NCBI GenBank assembly: GCA_031390175.1
Contig: JANMTF010000195.1
Coordinates: forward strand, 1 to 64,000
Length of the DNA: 64,000 nt
Direction of reading: 5' to 3'
Source of the DNA: JAAFIP01 sp031390175
Lineage (GTDB): Bacteria; Pseudomonadota; Gammaproteobacteria; Burkholderiales; Burkholderiaceae_C
Made by a program: the position numbers and the translations under genes. The notes beneath the pieces were generated by a model. It searched no databases and was not told the DNA's origin. It worked only from the letters and a program-made list of their open reading frames with translations. Positions 51,551-60,583 of this stretch are shown here, piece by piece. The stretch's first letter is position 1, and each line of letters opens with the position of its first letter.

Positions 51551-51955
51551 CTAAAGCGACAGCAATGACAGGCCAGCGTAGCTGGCAAATTCTTTGTCGA
51601 ATGACACCAAGCGAAGACTCGCTACCTGGGCGAACGCGGCTAGATAGGTATCTGTCCAATCGGTGTTGCGAAAGGTCGCTTGCGCAGTAAGTTTGCGCAT
51701 CGCAGTGTCGATACCTGGCGGCTCCGCCATGACGCTGACCTCGGGCAGATTTATCACTGCTTGGTAGGCCTGCCACGCCTGCTCTTGGGTGTAGGGCGTA
51801 CCGCCCATCACAGCTTTATTGGTAGACAGGCGCAGTCGCCCCAGCATGGTGATGCGGCAAAACACCATGCGTTCGGAGCCCGCTTTTTCCCAGTAAAGTT
51901 TTGCTGCTGGGTGATGCACATGCTGCGCATTCAATAGGGCCAACCAGACATTCAC
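51551..51955 (-). CDS. vapC: PIN-domain toxin VapC, start uncertain
   Basis: At least 134 residues of a VapC-type endoribonuclease: NVWLALLNAQHVHHPAAKLY, VFCRITMLGRLRLSTNKAVM, TDWTDTYLAAFA and LVSFDKEFASY (two of the catalytic Asp). Family members start LPDVNVWLAL; here that Asp codon lies just upstream of the only usable ATG/GTG (GTG at 51955), and upstream codons (GAT CTG CCA GAC) run into a stop. So the first catalytic Asp is lost unless CTG at 51964 is used. Paired with a VapB-like gene upstream. Confidence 0.75.
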   Translation of the reverse strand: MNVWLALLNAQHVHHPAAKLYWEKAGSERMVFCRITMLGRLRLSTNKAVMGGTPYTQEQAWQAYQAVINLPEVSVMAEPPGIDTAMRKLTAQATFRNTDWTDTYLAAFAQVASLRLVSFDKEFASYAGLSLLSL

Positions 51956-52001
51956 GTCTGGCAGATCCCCTTGGGTGGATTACTGCACGTTGGCGTAAGC
52001 A

Positions 52002-52265
52002 CTACTGCGCGGCATGCCTGGCTGTGTCTTCTGCGTCCATGATGGCGGTGAGCTGGGCGTTGCTCCTGGCGGGCATCGGTTTGGCCTGCGCACGGTGACA
52101 TACGGGCGCTGGGCTGCGCAGCATGGCGGCAGGTACGCCAACCGGGTGCTTGAGCGCCGCCTGCACCAAATTGGCAAAATATTCTTTGAGCTTGAGGCCT
52201 TCCAGCCCCGCGCAGGCTTTGACATCACGCATCAATGGGTCGGGGAGGTCGAGTGTAGTGCGCAT
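52002..52265 (-). CDS. vapB: VapB-type antitoxin
   Basis: An 87-residue protein with a short N-terminal ribbon-helix-helix-like segment (MRTTLDLPDPLMRDVKACAG) and a C-terminal tail (LTAIMDAEDTARHAAQ). Start at 52265 gives the typical MRTTLDLPD opening; an earlier in-frame ATG is possible. It lies 46 bp upstream of the PIN toxin on the same strand. Confidence 0.78.
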   Translation of the reverse strand: MRTTLDLPDPLMRDVKACAGLEGLKLKEYFANLVQAALKHPVGVPAAMLRSPAPVCHRAQAKPMPARSNAQLTAIMDAEDTARHAAQ

Positions 52266-52373
52266 AAAAAGCACTTTATGCATATTTTGCATTTCGGTGC
52301 GCCAACAACGTTTGCCAGACCGTACCTGAACAGCAAACTGGCTAGAAATGCATTTCGCCGTTTTACAAATAAA

Positions 52374-52414
52374 AATAGCTGCTCGCCCAATAATAAATTG
52401 CGCAAGCAGCTATT
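52374..52414. repeat. Hairpin AATAGCTGCT / AGCAGCTATT, PE1-related
   Basis: Perfect 10-bp inverted arms (52374-52383, 52405-52414) around a 21-base loop in the gap between vapB and phoX. The arms match the outer AATAGCTGCT half of PE1 on both sides, suggesting a PE1 variant made of two left halves. It could end phoX transcripts. Confidence 0.7.
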
Positions 52415-52467
52415 AAATTCGTAGTGCGCTCTGCCATAGCAGAGCATCACTGGTTAGTCAGGACATT

Positions 52468-54774
52468 TCAACCAAAACCCACTTGCCCGCCGTCGTTCTT
52501 GGTCACCACAATGGTGGCTGAGCGTGGGCGCTTGGGCACGGCTCCGGCTGCGCCTTTGCTGGCATCGGGCCAGTAGCTGGTCCACTTGCTGGGATCGGCC
52601 AGGTTGGCTTGCGACGTGTCTTCGCCGGGGTGCTGGATGTTGACGAAGATGGCTTTGCCGTCGGGAGTTTCGGCAATACCGGTGACCTCGGCTTCCAGCG
52701 GGCCGACCAGGAAGCGCTTGAGTTCGGCTGCGCTGGGTTTTTTGCCTACGTAGGTTTCTACGGTTTTGGCGGCGATGGCGGGGGCTGTAGCGGTAGCCGC
52801 TAAGGCCGGATAGTTGATGGCTGTTTTGGCACCATCGCCACGCGTACCGGGCAGGCCGCCCAGCAGCATGCAGTTGGTCACGTCGGTGTAGCGGCCGTCG
52901 TCGGTTTGCACCCAACAGATGCCGGTGGATTGGCTGAACCACAGACCATCGGGGCTGGAGAAATCATTGTCAGCCGTCAGGCCCGACAGGTTGACGCTGG
53001 CACCGTCTGCACCTGCCTCGGCACCAAAGAGGTACACGTCCCAGTTAAAGCTGGTGGCTGCGGGGTCTGCTGCGGCTTCGGAGAAGCGCAAGATGTGGCC
53101 GTTGACATTGCCACGGTTGGTCACGGGAGGGGTCGCGCTGCCGTAGGTGTCGCTGTAGGCGCGGGGGTTGGCCGGGTCGGCTGTGGCCGAGGTGCGCGAC
53201 GAGTTGTTGGTCATGGCCATGTACACGTCATTGTTCTTCGGGTTGACTGCACCCCACTCCGGGCGGTCCATCTTGGTGGCACCCACTGCATCGGCGGCCA
53301 GGCGGGTGTTGAGCGTCACATCCAGCTGGTCGGCAAAGGCGTATGCGGTGTTGGCTTTGATGGCGGCGTTGTCGAAGCTCAAAGCAATCCAGCTCCCGGT
53401 GCCGTCGGCATTGAACCTGGCTACATACAACGTGCCCTCGTCAAAGTACTTGTCACCAATGGCCATGCGGTTGGTGGCGCTACCGTCTGCCGCATTCCAG
53501 GTGGCTTTGGAGACAAACTTGTACATGTACTCGTTGTTCGAGTCGTCGCCCATGTAGACAGCGATGGCCTTGCCCTGCACGGGCTTGGGCATGACGGCGG
53601 CCTCGTGGGCGAAGCGGCCCATGGCAGTGCGTTTTTTGATGGCGGCGGTTTTGTCATACGGGTCGATTTCGACCACATAACCAAAGGTGTTGGCGATGTT
53701 ACGGTAGTCGTCGCTGCCATCCGTCGATACGCCCAGACTGCTCATGTCCCAGCGCTGGTACAGGTCACCCGTGCGGTCGGCTTCCCAGCCGTAGCGGCTG
53801 GCGACGTTGGACTCTACGCCAGTGGTAGCGTTGACAACCCTGCTGCGGCCATAACGGTTGATACTGACGATTTCTTTGGCACTGCGTTTGGCGTTGTCGC
53901 CCGCTGCGCGGAAAAAATAACCCGCCCAGTTTTCTTCACAGGTTAAGAAGGTACCCCAGTAGCTGTAGCCGGTGCCGCAGTTGTTTTGCGTGCCACGGGT
54001 TTGCACGCCCGTGGGTGAGAATGTGGTCTTCATGGCGGCGCTGCCGCGCAAGGGGCCAGACAGCTCCATGGTGGTGGTGGGCGTGATGCGGCGGTTGTAG
54101 GTGGAGTCGACTGGATATTCCCACTTGCCGTTGGTGAGCTTGACCTCGATGACGGCGCAGCCATGCACGGCGACCTCTTTGTCTACCTCGGCTTTAGGGC
54201 GGACGCCCGTGGTGGGGCCGTTGGGGTGCAGCCAATTCTGCACCATGTATTCGTGGTTCATGGCCAGCAGGCCGCGTGTGGAACCCAAGGGATCACGCGC
54301 TGTCCCTGCGCCGTTCAAGCCGAAGTATTCAATGCCGTCGTGGCAGTCGCCACTGCGTTTGTCCATGTCGGTGTCGGTGCCGTCGTTTTTATAGGCGGCC
54401 AGGCCAGCGACGAGAGGATCGCCGGTGCGGTAGATGGTGGTCGATGTGTAACCTGCTGCCACTGTGATGGTATCGGTCAGATTTTTTGGTACCACGGCAA
54501 AGCCCAAAGGCTTCAGTACTGGAGCTGCTGGAGCCGGTGCGGGTGCTGGCGGCGCGGCGGCCACGGTATCGTCACTGCCGCCACAGGCTGCCAGGGCGAT
54601 GCTGCCGAAGATGGCGCTGGCACCCGTACCGACAGCGCCTTTGAACAACGCGCGGCGACCCAGACGGGCTTGCAGTACGCTGTCAAAGTGGGTGTTAGAG
54701 CTGGTGTTGTTAATGTGGTCGTCAGCATCGACAACATCTACGGGGGCGGGAGCAGGCTTGAAAATCGCGTTCAT
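52468..54774 (-). CDS. phoX: PhoX-family alkaline phosphatase
   Basis: A 768-residue exported phosphatase of the DUF839/PhoX family, which uses calcium and iron. Tat signal around residues 38-63 (LGRRALFKGAVGTGASAIFG) followed by a lipoprotein-like LAAC. Visible: GDCHDGIEYFGLNG, LLAMNHEYMVQNWLHPNG, WGTFLTCEENWAGYFF, MDRPEWGAVNPKNNDVYMAM, SSPDGLWFSQSTGICWVQTD. The start at 54774 has AAGGA upstream. Likely induced by phosphate shortage; no Pho box could be placed with confidence. Confidence 0.93.
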   Translation of the reverse strand: MNAIFKPAPAPVDVVDADDHINNTSSNTHFDSVLQARLGRRALFKGAVGTGASAIFGSIALAACGGSDDTVAAAPPAPAPAPAAPVLKPLGFAVVPKNLTDTITVAAGYTSTTIYRTGDPLVAGLAAYKNDGTDTDMDKRSGDCHDGIEYFGLNGAGTARDPLGSTRGLLAMNHEYMVQNWLHPNGPTTGVRPKAEVDKEVAVHGCAVIEVKLTNGKWEYPVDSTYNRRITPTTTMELSGPLRGSAAMKTTFSPTGVQTRGTQNNCGTGYSYWGTFLTCEENWAGYFFRAAGDNAKRSAKEIVSINRYGRSRVVNATTGVESNVASRYGWEADRTGDLYQRWDMSSLGVSTDGSDDYRNIANTFGYVVEIDPYDKTAAIKKRTAMGRFAHEAAVMPKPVQGKAIAVYMGDDSNNEYMYKFVSKATWNAADGSATNRMAIGDKYFDEGTLYVARFNADGTGSWIALSFDNAAIKANTAYAFADQLDVTLNTRLAADAVGATKMDRPEWGAVNPKNNDVYMAMTNNSSRTSATADPANPRAYSDTYGSATPPVTNRGNVNGHILRFSEAAADPAATSFNWDVYLFGAEAGADGASVNLSGLTADNDFSSPDGLWFSQSTGICWVQTDDGRYTDVTNCMLLGGLPGTRGDGAKTAINYPALAATATAPAIAAKTVETYVGKKPSAAELKRFLVGPLEAEVTGIAETPDGKAIFVNIQHPGEDTSQANLADPSKWTSYWPDASKGAAGAVPKRPRSATIVVTKNDGGQVGFG

Positions 54775-54877
54775 GGCTAGGGTGTCCTTGGTTGTTGGTA
54801 AAACCACTATCATCGAATGGACGTGTGAAAGCTACATGACACTCTTGTGAAGAATTGATGACGCGCGCCCCAGCCCC

Positions 54878-56791
54878 TTACCGCATCAAGCGCAGTACCT
54901 CGTCCCCATAGGCTTCCAGTTTTTTCGCCCCCATGCCACTGATGCCCGACAGCTGTGCCAAAGACTGCGGCGCGAGTGTGGCAATCGAGATCAAAGTGGC
55001 ATCGTGGAAGATCACATAGGCAGGCAGATTGTGCTCTTTGGCCACTTCGGCGCGCCAGGCTTTGAGGGCGGCAAAGCGTTCGCGGGCCCCCAGGTTCATG
55101 TCGGCAGTGGCTTTTTCTTTGTTGATTTTGTCTTGGATAGACTTCTCGCTGGATGCCTTGCGCGACGAGGCGGTGGCGCGCTCGGTCACGGCCTCGCGCA
55201 CTTCGAGCTTGTGGTCGCTGCGCAAAAACTCCTTGGCCGCTGCGGTGAGCTGCAAGGTATTGAAGGCTTCAGCGTTCACGTTGATCATGCCCAGCGCGAT
55301 GAGTTGCCTGAACACGCTGCGCCACTGCTGCTCGCCTACATCCGCACCAATGCCGAAGGTGCTGAGTGTGCTGTGGTTGAACTGCGCCATTTTGTCGGTG
55401 GTTTTGCCGCGCAGAATGTCAATCAAGTGGCCTGCACCAAAGCTGATGCCACTGGCTTGCTGCACGCGGAAGATGCAACTAATGGCTTTGCGTGCCGCCT
55501 CGGTGGCGTCCCACACCGCCGCCGGGCTCATGCAGTTGTCGCAGTTGCCACACCTGAAACTCAAACGTTTGCCGTCGCCATCCAACTCACCCGTGACCTT
55601 CTGGTCGAAGTAACCGAGCAGCCGCCCCCGGCGGCAATCCATGGCCTCTGACAATGCCAACAGCGCATCGAGCTTGCCGCGCATCACCTGTTTGTAGGTC
55701 TCGCCTGCGGGGCTCTCATCGATCATGCGGCGCTGGTTCACCACGTCTTGCAAGCCGTAGCACATCCAGGCGTTGGCGGGTTCGCCGTCGCGGCCTGCTC
55801 TGCCGGTTTCTTGGTAGTAGCCTTCGATGTTTTTGGGCATGTCCAGATGGGCGACAAAGCGCACGTCGGGTTTGTCAATGCCCATGCCAAAAGCGATGGT
55901 GGCCACCATCACCACCGCCTCGCCCAGCGTGCCGTCGCTGCGCAAAAACGCATCCTGGTTGGCTTGGCGCACGGCACGGTCTAGCCCGGCATGGTAGGGC
56001 AGGGCGCGCACGCCGTGCTCGCAAAGCATATCGGCCACCTCTTCCACCCGTTTGCGCGACTGGCAGTACACAATGCCTGCGTCGCCGGTGTGTTCGGTAT
56101 CGATAAAGCGCAGCAGCTGTTTACGCGGGTCGTTCTTCTCGACTATTTTGTAGCGGATGTTCGGGCGGTCAAAGCTGGAGACGAACTGCTTGGCATCCTG
56201 CAGTTGCAGTCGCTCGACAATGTCGCTGCGCGTCAGCGCATCGGCGGTAGCGGTAAGGGCTACCCGCGGTGTGCTGGGGAAACGTTCGTGCAGCACCGTG
56301 AGCGAGCGGTATTCGGGCCTGAAATCATGCCCCCACTGGCTCACGCAATGCGCCTCGTCAATGGCAAACAGGCTGAGCTGACCGCGCTCGTAGAGCGAGT
56401 CCATCAGCGCCAAAAAGCGCGCATTGGTCACCCGCTCGGGCGCGGCGTACAGCAGGGTGATCTCGCCGCGCAGCAGCTTTTGCTCGACCGCATTGGCCTC
56501 TTGCCCGGTAAGGGTGGAGTTGAGAAACGCGGCCTCTACGCCCGCCTCGTGCAAAGCGCCCACCTGGTCGTGCATCAGCGCAATCAGCGGCGAAACGACG
56601 ACCGTAATGCCTTTGCCCAACTGCTGGCGTGCGATGGCGGGGATTTGAAAGCACAGCGACTTGCCGCTGCCGGTGGGCATCAGCACCAGCGCGTCGCCAC
56701 CGTGGATAAGGTGCTCTATCGCCGCCTCTTGGTGCCCACGGAAAGCGGAGTAGCCAAAAACGTCGTGGAGGATGGTGTGCGGGAGAGACAA
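54878..56791 (-). CDS. recQ: ATP-dependent DNA helicase RecQ
   Basis: A 637-residue RecQ: motif 0/I (GYSAFRGHQEAAIEHLI; LMPTGSGKSLCF), II (DEAH), QTGRAGRDG motif, the RQC zinc-binding Cys (LGYFDQ...CGNCDNCM) and a C-terminal HRDC domain (LAQLSGISGMGAKKLEAYGD). A TTG at 56791 seems to be the start. A PE1 repeat lies immediately upstream. Confidence 0.95.
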   Translation of the reverse strand: MSLPHTILHDVFGYSAFRGHQEAAIEHLIHGGDALVLMPTGSGKSLCFQIPAIARQQLGKGITVVVSPLIALMHDQVGALHEAGVEAAFLNSTLTGQEANAVEQKLLRGEITLLYAAPERVTNARFLALMDSLYERGQLSLFAIDEAHCVSQWGHDFRPEYRSLTVLHERFPSTPRVALTATADALTRSDIVERLQLQDAKQFVSSFDRPNIRYKIVEKNDPRKQLLRFIDTEHTGDAGIVYCQSRKRVEEVADMLCEHGVRALPYHAGLDRAVRQANQDAFLRSDGTLGEAVVMVATIAFGMGIDKPDVRFVAHLDMPKNIEGYYQETGRAGRDGEPANAWMCYGLQDVVNQRRMIDESPAGETYKQVMRGKLDALLALSEAMDCRRGRLLGYFDQKVTGELDGDGKRLSFRCGNCDNCMSPAAVWDATEAARKAISCIFRVQQASGISFGAGHLIDILRGKTTDKMAQFNHSTLSTFGIGADVGEQQWRSVFRQLIALGMINVNAEAFNTLQLTAAAKEFLRSDHKLEVREAVTERATASSRKASSEKSIQDKINKEKATADMNLGARERFAALKAWRAEVAKEHNLPAYVIFHDATLISIATLAPQSLAQLSGISGMGAKKLEAYGDEVLRLMR

Positions 56792-56825
56792 AGCGTGAAC
56801 AACTCAAAAAAATGAAACAATATCG

Positions 56826-56880
56826 CTACTAATAAAATAGCTGTTCCCGCAATATTCTATGGGGCTAGAGCTCTATTTTA
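56826..56880 (+). repeat. PE1 repeat, most palindromic copy
   Basis: TAAAATAGCT at the left pairs with AGCTCTATTTTA at the right, around CCCGCAATATTCTATGGGG. It shows the full fold: CCC and AATA of the left half pair with TAT and GGG of the right half. Lies between recQ and a GST gene. Confidence 0.85.
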
Positions 56881-56921
56881 ATGGATGAAAGGGCGTGGAT
56901 TGAGGTTTACTTGCACTGCGC

Positions 56922-57584
56922 TTATGCAGCGCCCGCGTACAAGTTGAGCTGCAAGCGCTCACGCTCTATCACCCGCGCCACGGCTGGCAGGGCGGCCAGT
57001 TTTTGCACATGCGCCCATGCGGCGCTAAAGCCTGCGGGATTAATACCCGCTATGCTGCCCCAGCGCAATAAAGTGAGGGTATAGCAGTCCAACGGGCCAA
57101 GGGTGTGACCCGCCAGAAATGCTTGGCCTTGCCTTTGGGCAGCTGCCGCCAACGCGTCTATTTCGGCCAGTTGCTTGGCAAACAACTGGGCGTTGTAGGT
57201 TTTCAGCTCGGGATGCAGCGCCGGATTGTCGGTGAACTTTTGCGGCATAAAAATATGCGTGAAGGTAGGGTGCACGGTATTGTTCATCCACGCCAGGGTT
57301 TGCAGCATGCGTGCTTTGGCCAAAGGCTGGCTGGGCACATACTGCATCTGCGGGTACTGGTCACTCAGATAGCCTACGATGGCAACGATTTGCGTAATGG
57401 TTTGCCCGCCATCCACCAATACCGGCACCTGACCACGCGGGTTGATGGCCTGGTAAGCCTCGCCATTTTGCTCACCCTTGTGCAGCTTGACCATGATGGG
57501 TTCATAGGCTGCCCCCGAGGCTTCGAGCAATACATGCGGTACAAACGAGCATGCGCCTGGCGCAAAATACAGCTGGGGTGACAT
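56922..57584 (-). CDS. Glutathione S-transferase family protein
   Basis: A 220-residue cytosolic GST: thioredoxin-like N-domain (SPQLYFAPGACSFVPHVLLE, GQVPVLVDGGQTITQIVAIV) and an alpha-helical C-domain. The Ser/Cys in GACSFVPH is where beta-class GSTs carry the glutathione-activating Cys. Substrate unknown. Confidence 0.88.
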   Translation of the reverse strand: MSPQLYFAPGACSFVPHVLLEASGAAYEPIMVKLHKGEQNGEAYQAINPRGQVPVLVDGGQTITQIVAIVGYLSDQYPQMQYVPSQPLAKARMLQTLAWMNNTVHPTFTHIFMPQKFTDNPALHPELKTYNAQLFAKQLAEIDALAAAAQRQGQAFLAGHTLGPLDCYTLTLLRWGSIAGINPAGFSAAWAHVQKLAALPAVARVIERERLQLNLYAGAA

Positions 57585-57684
57585 GGGTAAACTCCGGTAG
57601 TGAAGCCGCTGATTTTAAGGCCGTTTACGTCACGGTAACACCGTTGGCGATCTGCTTAAAGGGTAGTTTTATATGCCGTTTATG

Positions 57685-57733
57685 CCCCTAAACCTCTAGA
57701 ACATTGCGCAAGCAGCTATGAAATTAATAGTAT
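57685..57733 (-). repeat. PE1 repeat overlapping YchJ start
   Basis: CCTAAACCTCTAGAACATTG then CGCAAGCAGCTATGAAATTA. The ATG inside the repeat is the likely YchJ start, so the first residues (MKLIV) are repeat-derived. Confidence 0.65.
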
Positions 57734-58161
57734 CTGAAAAAACCTGTCCATGCCGTCAGCGAGAGGAGGTGCCGACGGCCTACGCTCAGTGCTGTCAGCC
57801 GTGGCACCAGGGCTTGCAGCATGCAGTGCATGCCACTACGCCCGAGCAGTTGATGCGCTCGCGCTACAGCGCCTATGCACTGGCTACCCACAACAACCCT
57901 CAAGGCCACACCATGCTGGCCTACGTGCAGGCCACTTGGCACCACGGCAGCGCGCCGGGTGATTGGGAATTCTCCCCCATCCAGTGGACGGGCTTGGAAG
58001 TTCTCAACTCCGAACAATCGCAGGACGCGGGCATTGTGGAGTTTGTCGCCTATTACAAAGAGAACGGCAAAGCGCACAAGATGCACGAAATCAGCCGCTT
58101 TGTCCGCAGCGACGACGGCGCGCGGTGGTTGTACATTGATGGACAAGCGGGCCAAGCCTAA
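57718..58161 (+). CDS. YchJ family protein (UPF0225, SEC-C motif)
   Basis: A 147-residue protein with an N-terminal zinc-binding-like Cys cluster (CPCRQREEVPTAYAQCC) and the YchJ core (LMRSRYSAYALATHNN, QATWHHGSAPGDWEFS, VEFVAYYKENGKAHKMHEIS). Function unknown; SEC-C-like clusters bind zinc. The start codon and the first five residues lie in a PE1 repeat. Confidence 0.85.
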   Translation: MKLIVSEKTCPCRQREEVPTAYAQCCQPWHQGLQHAVHATTPEQLMRSRYSAYALATHNNPQGHTMLAYVQATWHHGSAPGDWEFSPIQWTGLEVLNSEQSQDAGIVEFVAYYKENGKAHKMHEISRFVRSDDGARWLYIDGQAGQA

Positions 58162-58188
58162 GCCCCTGATGGGCCAAACCTGTCGTAG

Positions 58189-58617
58189 CTAGTCTTGCGG
58201 CTCAAGCAGTATGGACACTGCGCTGGCATTGGTGTGCCAATGCTGTGTGCGGGATGTATGGCGGCGCAGGTCGCTTAAAAATGCTGCCATTTCCAATAAG
58301 TTGCAACCGTTGCGCCAACCAACCGCACGGTTCGGAAACATGCGCACCCGTGCGCGGGCATCGGTCATCAACACATGCCATTGGCGCGGGCGAAGGTGCA
58401 AACGAATGGCTTGTGTGATCGCCTCTACTTCTGGCTCAACGCCTTCAAAAAGACAAATCCACCGGTCACTCCCAGCCATGACGATACCGGTAATGCTGCT
58501 GGCCGTGTCCAACGCACACATCGCCTCCACCCAAGCCTGGATGTCAGACATGGGCGTAAGCGGGTTGTTGACGCTTAAGAAAACCGTCTTTTGAATCAGC
58601 TGTGCGGAACGCACCAT
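58189..58617 (-). CDS. BLUF-like protein lacking flavin-contact residues
   Basis: About 142 residues with a BLUF-domain-like pattern (VFLSVNNPLTPMSDIQAWVE, SSITGIVMAGSDRWICLFEG). Canonical BLUF photoreceptors need a Tyr near the start (LIYVSRA type) and a Gln in the FLQVLEG strand; here these positions read VFLSV and WICLFEG, so the light-sensing residues look lost. The start is uncertain (ATG at 58617 is taken). Either a degenerate photoreceptor or a BLUF-fold protein with another job. Confidence 0.62.
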   Translation of the reverse strand: MVRSAQLIQKTVFLSVNNPLTPMSDIQAWVEAMCALDTASSITGIVMAGSDRWICLFEGVEPEVEAITQAIRLHLRPRQWHVLMTDARARVRMFPNRAVGWRNGCNLLEMAAFLSDLRRHTSRTQHWHTNASAVSILLEPQD

Positions 58618-58894
58618 AAGGCAGTATGTTTCATTCGGCGCTTCTTGATTTGCGGGCCGGGGAATTGTCAAAATTGAACTTGGTGACTGGTGCAAGTTTG
58701 GACTGCACATGCACTGTTTCAATGCATTAACGACGTGTATTAATGAATATTTGACGATGCAATGCCGTTACTTTAATGCGCTTTACGAGTGATAAATGTC
58801 ACGTAAGTTAGGAGTAACTTCTCTATTTTTGCAAGCGCGCAGTCATACTTTAGTTTGCAAAAATATGCGGCACCGCCTACCAAGCGTTAACGAC
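58618..58894. other. Intergenic region, AT-rich
   Basis: 277 bp between the BLUF-like gene and a DUF3717 gene. It contains several TTAATG/TTAACG-like short repeats but no hairpin, gene or known motif that I can support. Confidence 0.5.
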
Positions 58895-59368
58895 TCAGGC
58901 CTTCTGCACACGTTCAGCGTAGCGGTTAAACCGCCATGCACTGCCTTCTAGCGTAATGCGTTGCCACACCGCTCGCTTAGCGGCCGGGGCCAGCTCTGGC
59001 CAGTGTTGTACCTCGCCAAAGCTGCGCCCACAGCCTTTGCAGAAGTCGTCACCTTGGCTGGTGGAGCAAATGGCGATGCAAGGTGTATCGGGCGTGCTCT
59101 CGTACCACAACAGCCAAGCGGCGTAGGCCTTGCGGGGCATGCTGCGCTCGTCCGCCCTGTCTTGGTGGTAAAAAACCAACAAGGCATACACCTCTGCCAA
59201 AGCGCGCAACTCGGGTGCCAAGGTAATGCCATCGGGTGAAGGCGCGCGTGCACGCCAATAGTTAATGGCTGCTTCTATGTCGGTGATGTGGATGCCCAAG
59301 CTGCTTGGGCCGCTGGAAACAGGCGCGGCAACGGAGCTAGTGGGCGTATGGAGGGCTATCGTGGACAT
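58895..59368 (-). CDS. DUF3717-DUF1289 fusion protein
   Basis: A 157-residue protein. The first half matches DUF3717 (IHITDIEAAINYWRARAPSP, ALAEVYALLVFYHQ); the second half matches DUF1289, a small zinc-ribbon-like domain with four Cys (DTPCIAICSTSQGDDFCKGC). DUF1289 proteins are mostly free-standing; joining to DUF3717 is a Burkholderiales-type arrangement. Function unknown. ATG at 59368 is preferred over one nine codons earlier. Confidence 0.75.
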   Translation of the reverse strand: MSTIALHTPTSSVAAPVSSGPSSLGIHITDIEAAINYWRARAPSPDGITLAPELRALAEVYALLVFYHQDRADERSMPRKAYAAWLLWYESTPDTPCIAICSTSQGDDFCKGCGRSFGEVQHWPELAPAAKRAVWQRITLEGSAWRFNRYAERVQKA

Positions 59369-59427
59369 GGGAATCGGATGATACCGCGCTGTCACCCAGC
59401 TGCGCCGCTTTAGGGCTTAGATACTTC

Positions 59428-60387
59428 TTAGGGAAGAGTCTTGGGAGATGTCCTCACACTCCACAGCATAGTGATGGCCAGTACCGCCACTACAACACCT
59501 AGCGACACCAACACCGGAATCTTGAACACATCGATCAACACCATCTTGGTCCCGATAAATACCAACACCACGGCCAGGCCATAAGTGAGCAAATGGAACT
59601 TGCTGGCCACCGCAGCGAGCAAAAAGTACATCGCCCGCAGGCCCAGAATGGCAAACACATTGGAGGTCAACACAATGAAAGGGTCGCTGGTGATGGCAAA
59701 AATGGCAGGGATCGAGTCCACCGCAAAGATCACGTCCGTCAGACCTACCAGACAGATCACCATGAACAGCGGTGTGGCAATTTTTTTGCCGTTTTCCACG
59801 GTCCAAAATTTCTCGCCATCGTAGTTTTTACTGACCGGCAAAATGCGGCGCAGCAGCTTGAGCGCCGGGTTGTCGTCCAGCGACTGCTCTTTGCCTGCAG
59901 CCCACCACATCTTGATGCCAGTGAGAATAAGGAAAGCCCCGAACACGTACAAAATCCAGTGGAACTGCTGGAGCAACCAGCCGCCGACCAAGATCATGAT
60001 GGTGCGCAGCACGATGGCACCGATGATGCCGATCATCAGCACCCGTTTTTGGTAGACCGCTGGCACGGCAAAATAGGTAAAGATCATCAAGAAAACAAAG
60101 ATGTTGTCTACTGCCAGCGATTTCTCGATCAGATAGCCGGTAAGAAACTCCAGCGCCTTGGTGGTGGCTATTGCAGGATCGCCCGTGGTGTCTTTTACAG
60201 CCCACCAGAACAGGGCGTTGAACGTCAAACTGGCCAGCACCCAAATGATGGACCACTGCATGGCTTCTTTGACACCGACCTCGTGGGCGCCTTGTTTTTT
60301 AAGCACCACAAAATCAATAAACAGCGCCACCAGAACGACAGCGATAAATGCGGCCCATAGCCACAGAGGAGCAATTGTTTGCATCAC
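59428..60387 (-). CDS. TerC/Alx-family membrane protein (manganese-related)
   Basis: A 319-residue inner-membrane protein with about nine helices and the TerC/Alx signatures FIDFVVLKKQGAHEV, EKSLAVDNIFVFLMIF and GLTDVIFAVDSIPAIFA, with the conserved Asp residues in helices. Homologues (E. coli Alx) export manganese and are controlled by a yybP-ykoY riboswitch, which is present here (60421-60583). A GTG-ATG pair at 60387-60382 gives two start choices. The role in manganese homeostasis is inferred from family plus riboswitch. Confidence 0.92.
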   Translation of the reverse strand: MMQTIAPLWLWAAFIAVVLVALFIDFVVLKKQGAHEVGVKEAMQWSIIWVLASLTFNALFWWAVKDTTGDPAIATTKALEFLTGYLIEKSLAVDNIFVFLMIFTYFAVPAVYQKRVLMIGIIGAIVLRTIMILVGGWLLQQFHWILYVFGAFLILTGIKMWWAAGKEQSLDDNPALKLLRRILPVSKNYDGEKFWTVENGKKIATPLFMVICLVGLTDVIFAVDSIPAIFAITSDPFIVLTSNVFAILGLRAMYFLLAAVASKFHLLTYGLAVVLVFIGTKMVLIDVFKIPVLVSLGVVVAVLAITMLWSVRTSPKTLP

Positions 60388-60420
60388 GAAACTTTTTAGT
60401 TGACGGAGTTAGAGGTAACT

Positions 60421-60583
60421 CCGAAAGGTCTTGCGGGGTGGCAACGCATGCGCATGAAGGCATGTGTTTTGATGGCTTCCCGTGCTCCGGCTGTTATTAA
60501 AATAATAGCAACGTACTGACGAAACACGGGCACTGCAATGCTTTTTACTGTAAAGCTTTGGAGCGCGCTACTCCCCTTTCGGT
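60421..60583 (-). promoter_or_regulatory. yybP-ykoY manganese riboswitch
   Basis: On the minus strand the leader of the TerC/Alx gene begins CCGAAAGGGGAGTAGCGCGC, containing the invariant AAAGGGGAGTAGC of this class, and ends GCAAGACCTTTCGG, which pairs with the beginning (stem CCGAAAGG/CCTTTCGG). A separate perfect hairpin CGGAGTTA-loop-TAACTCCG (60404-60423) shares bases with the closing stem and is a plausible switching partner. No T run follows, so control of translation start is likelier than termination. Manganese-sensing aptamer identity is by motif memory. Confidence 0.82.
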
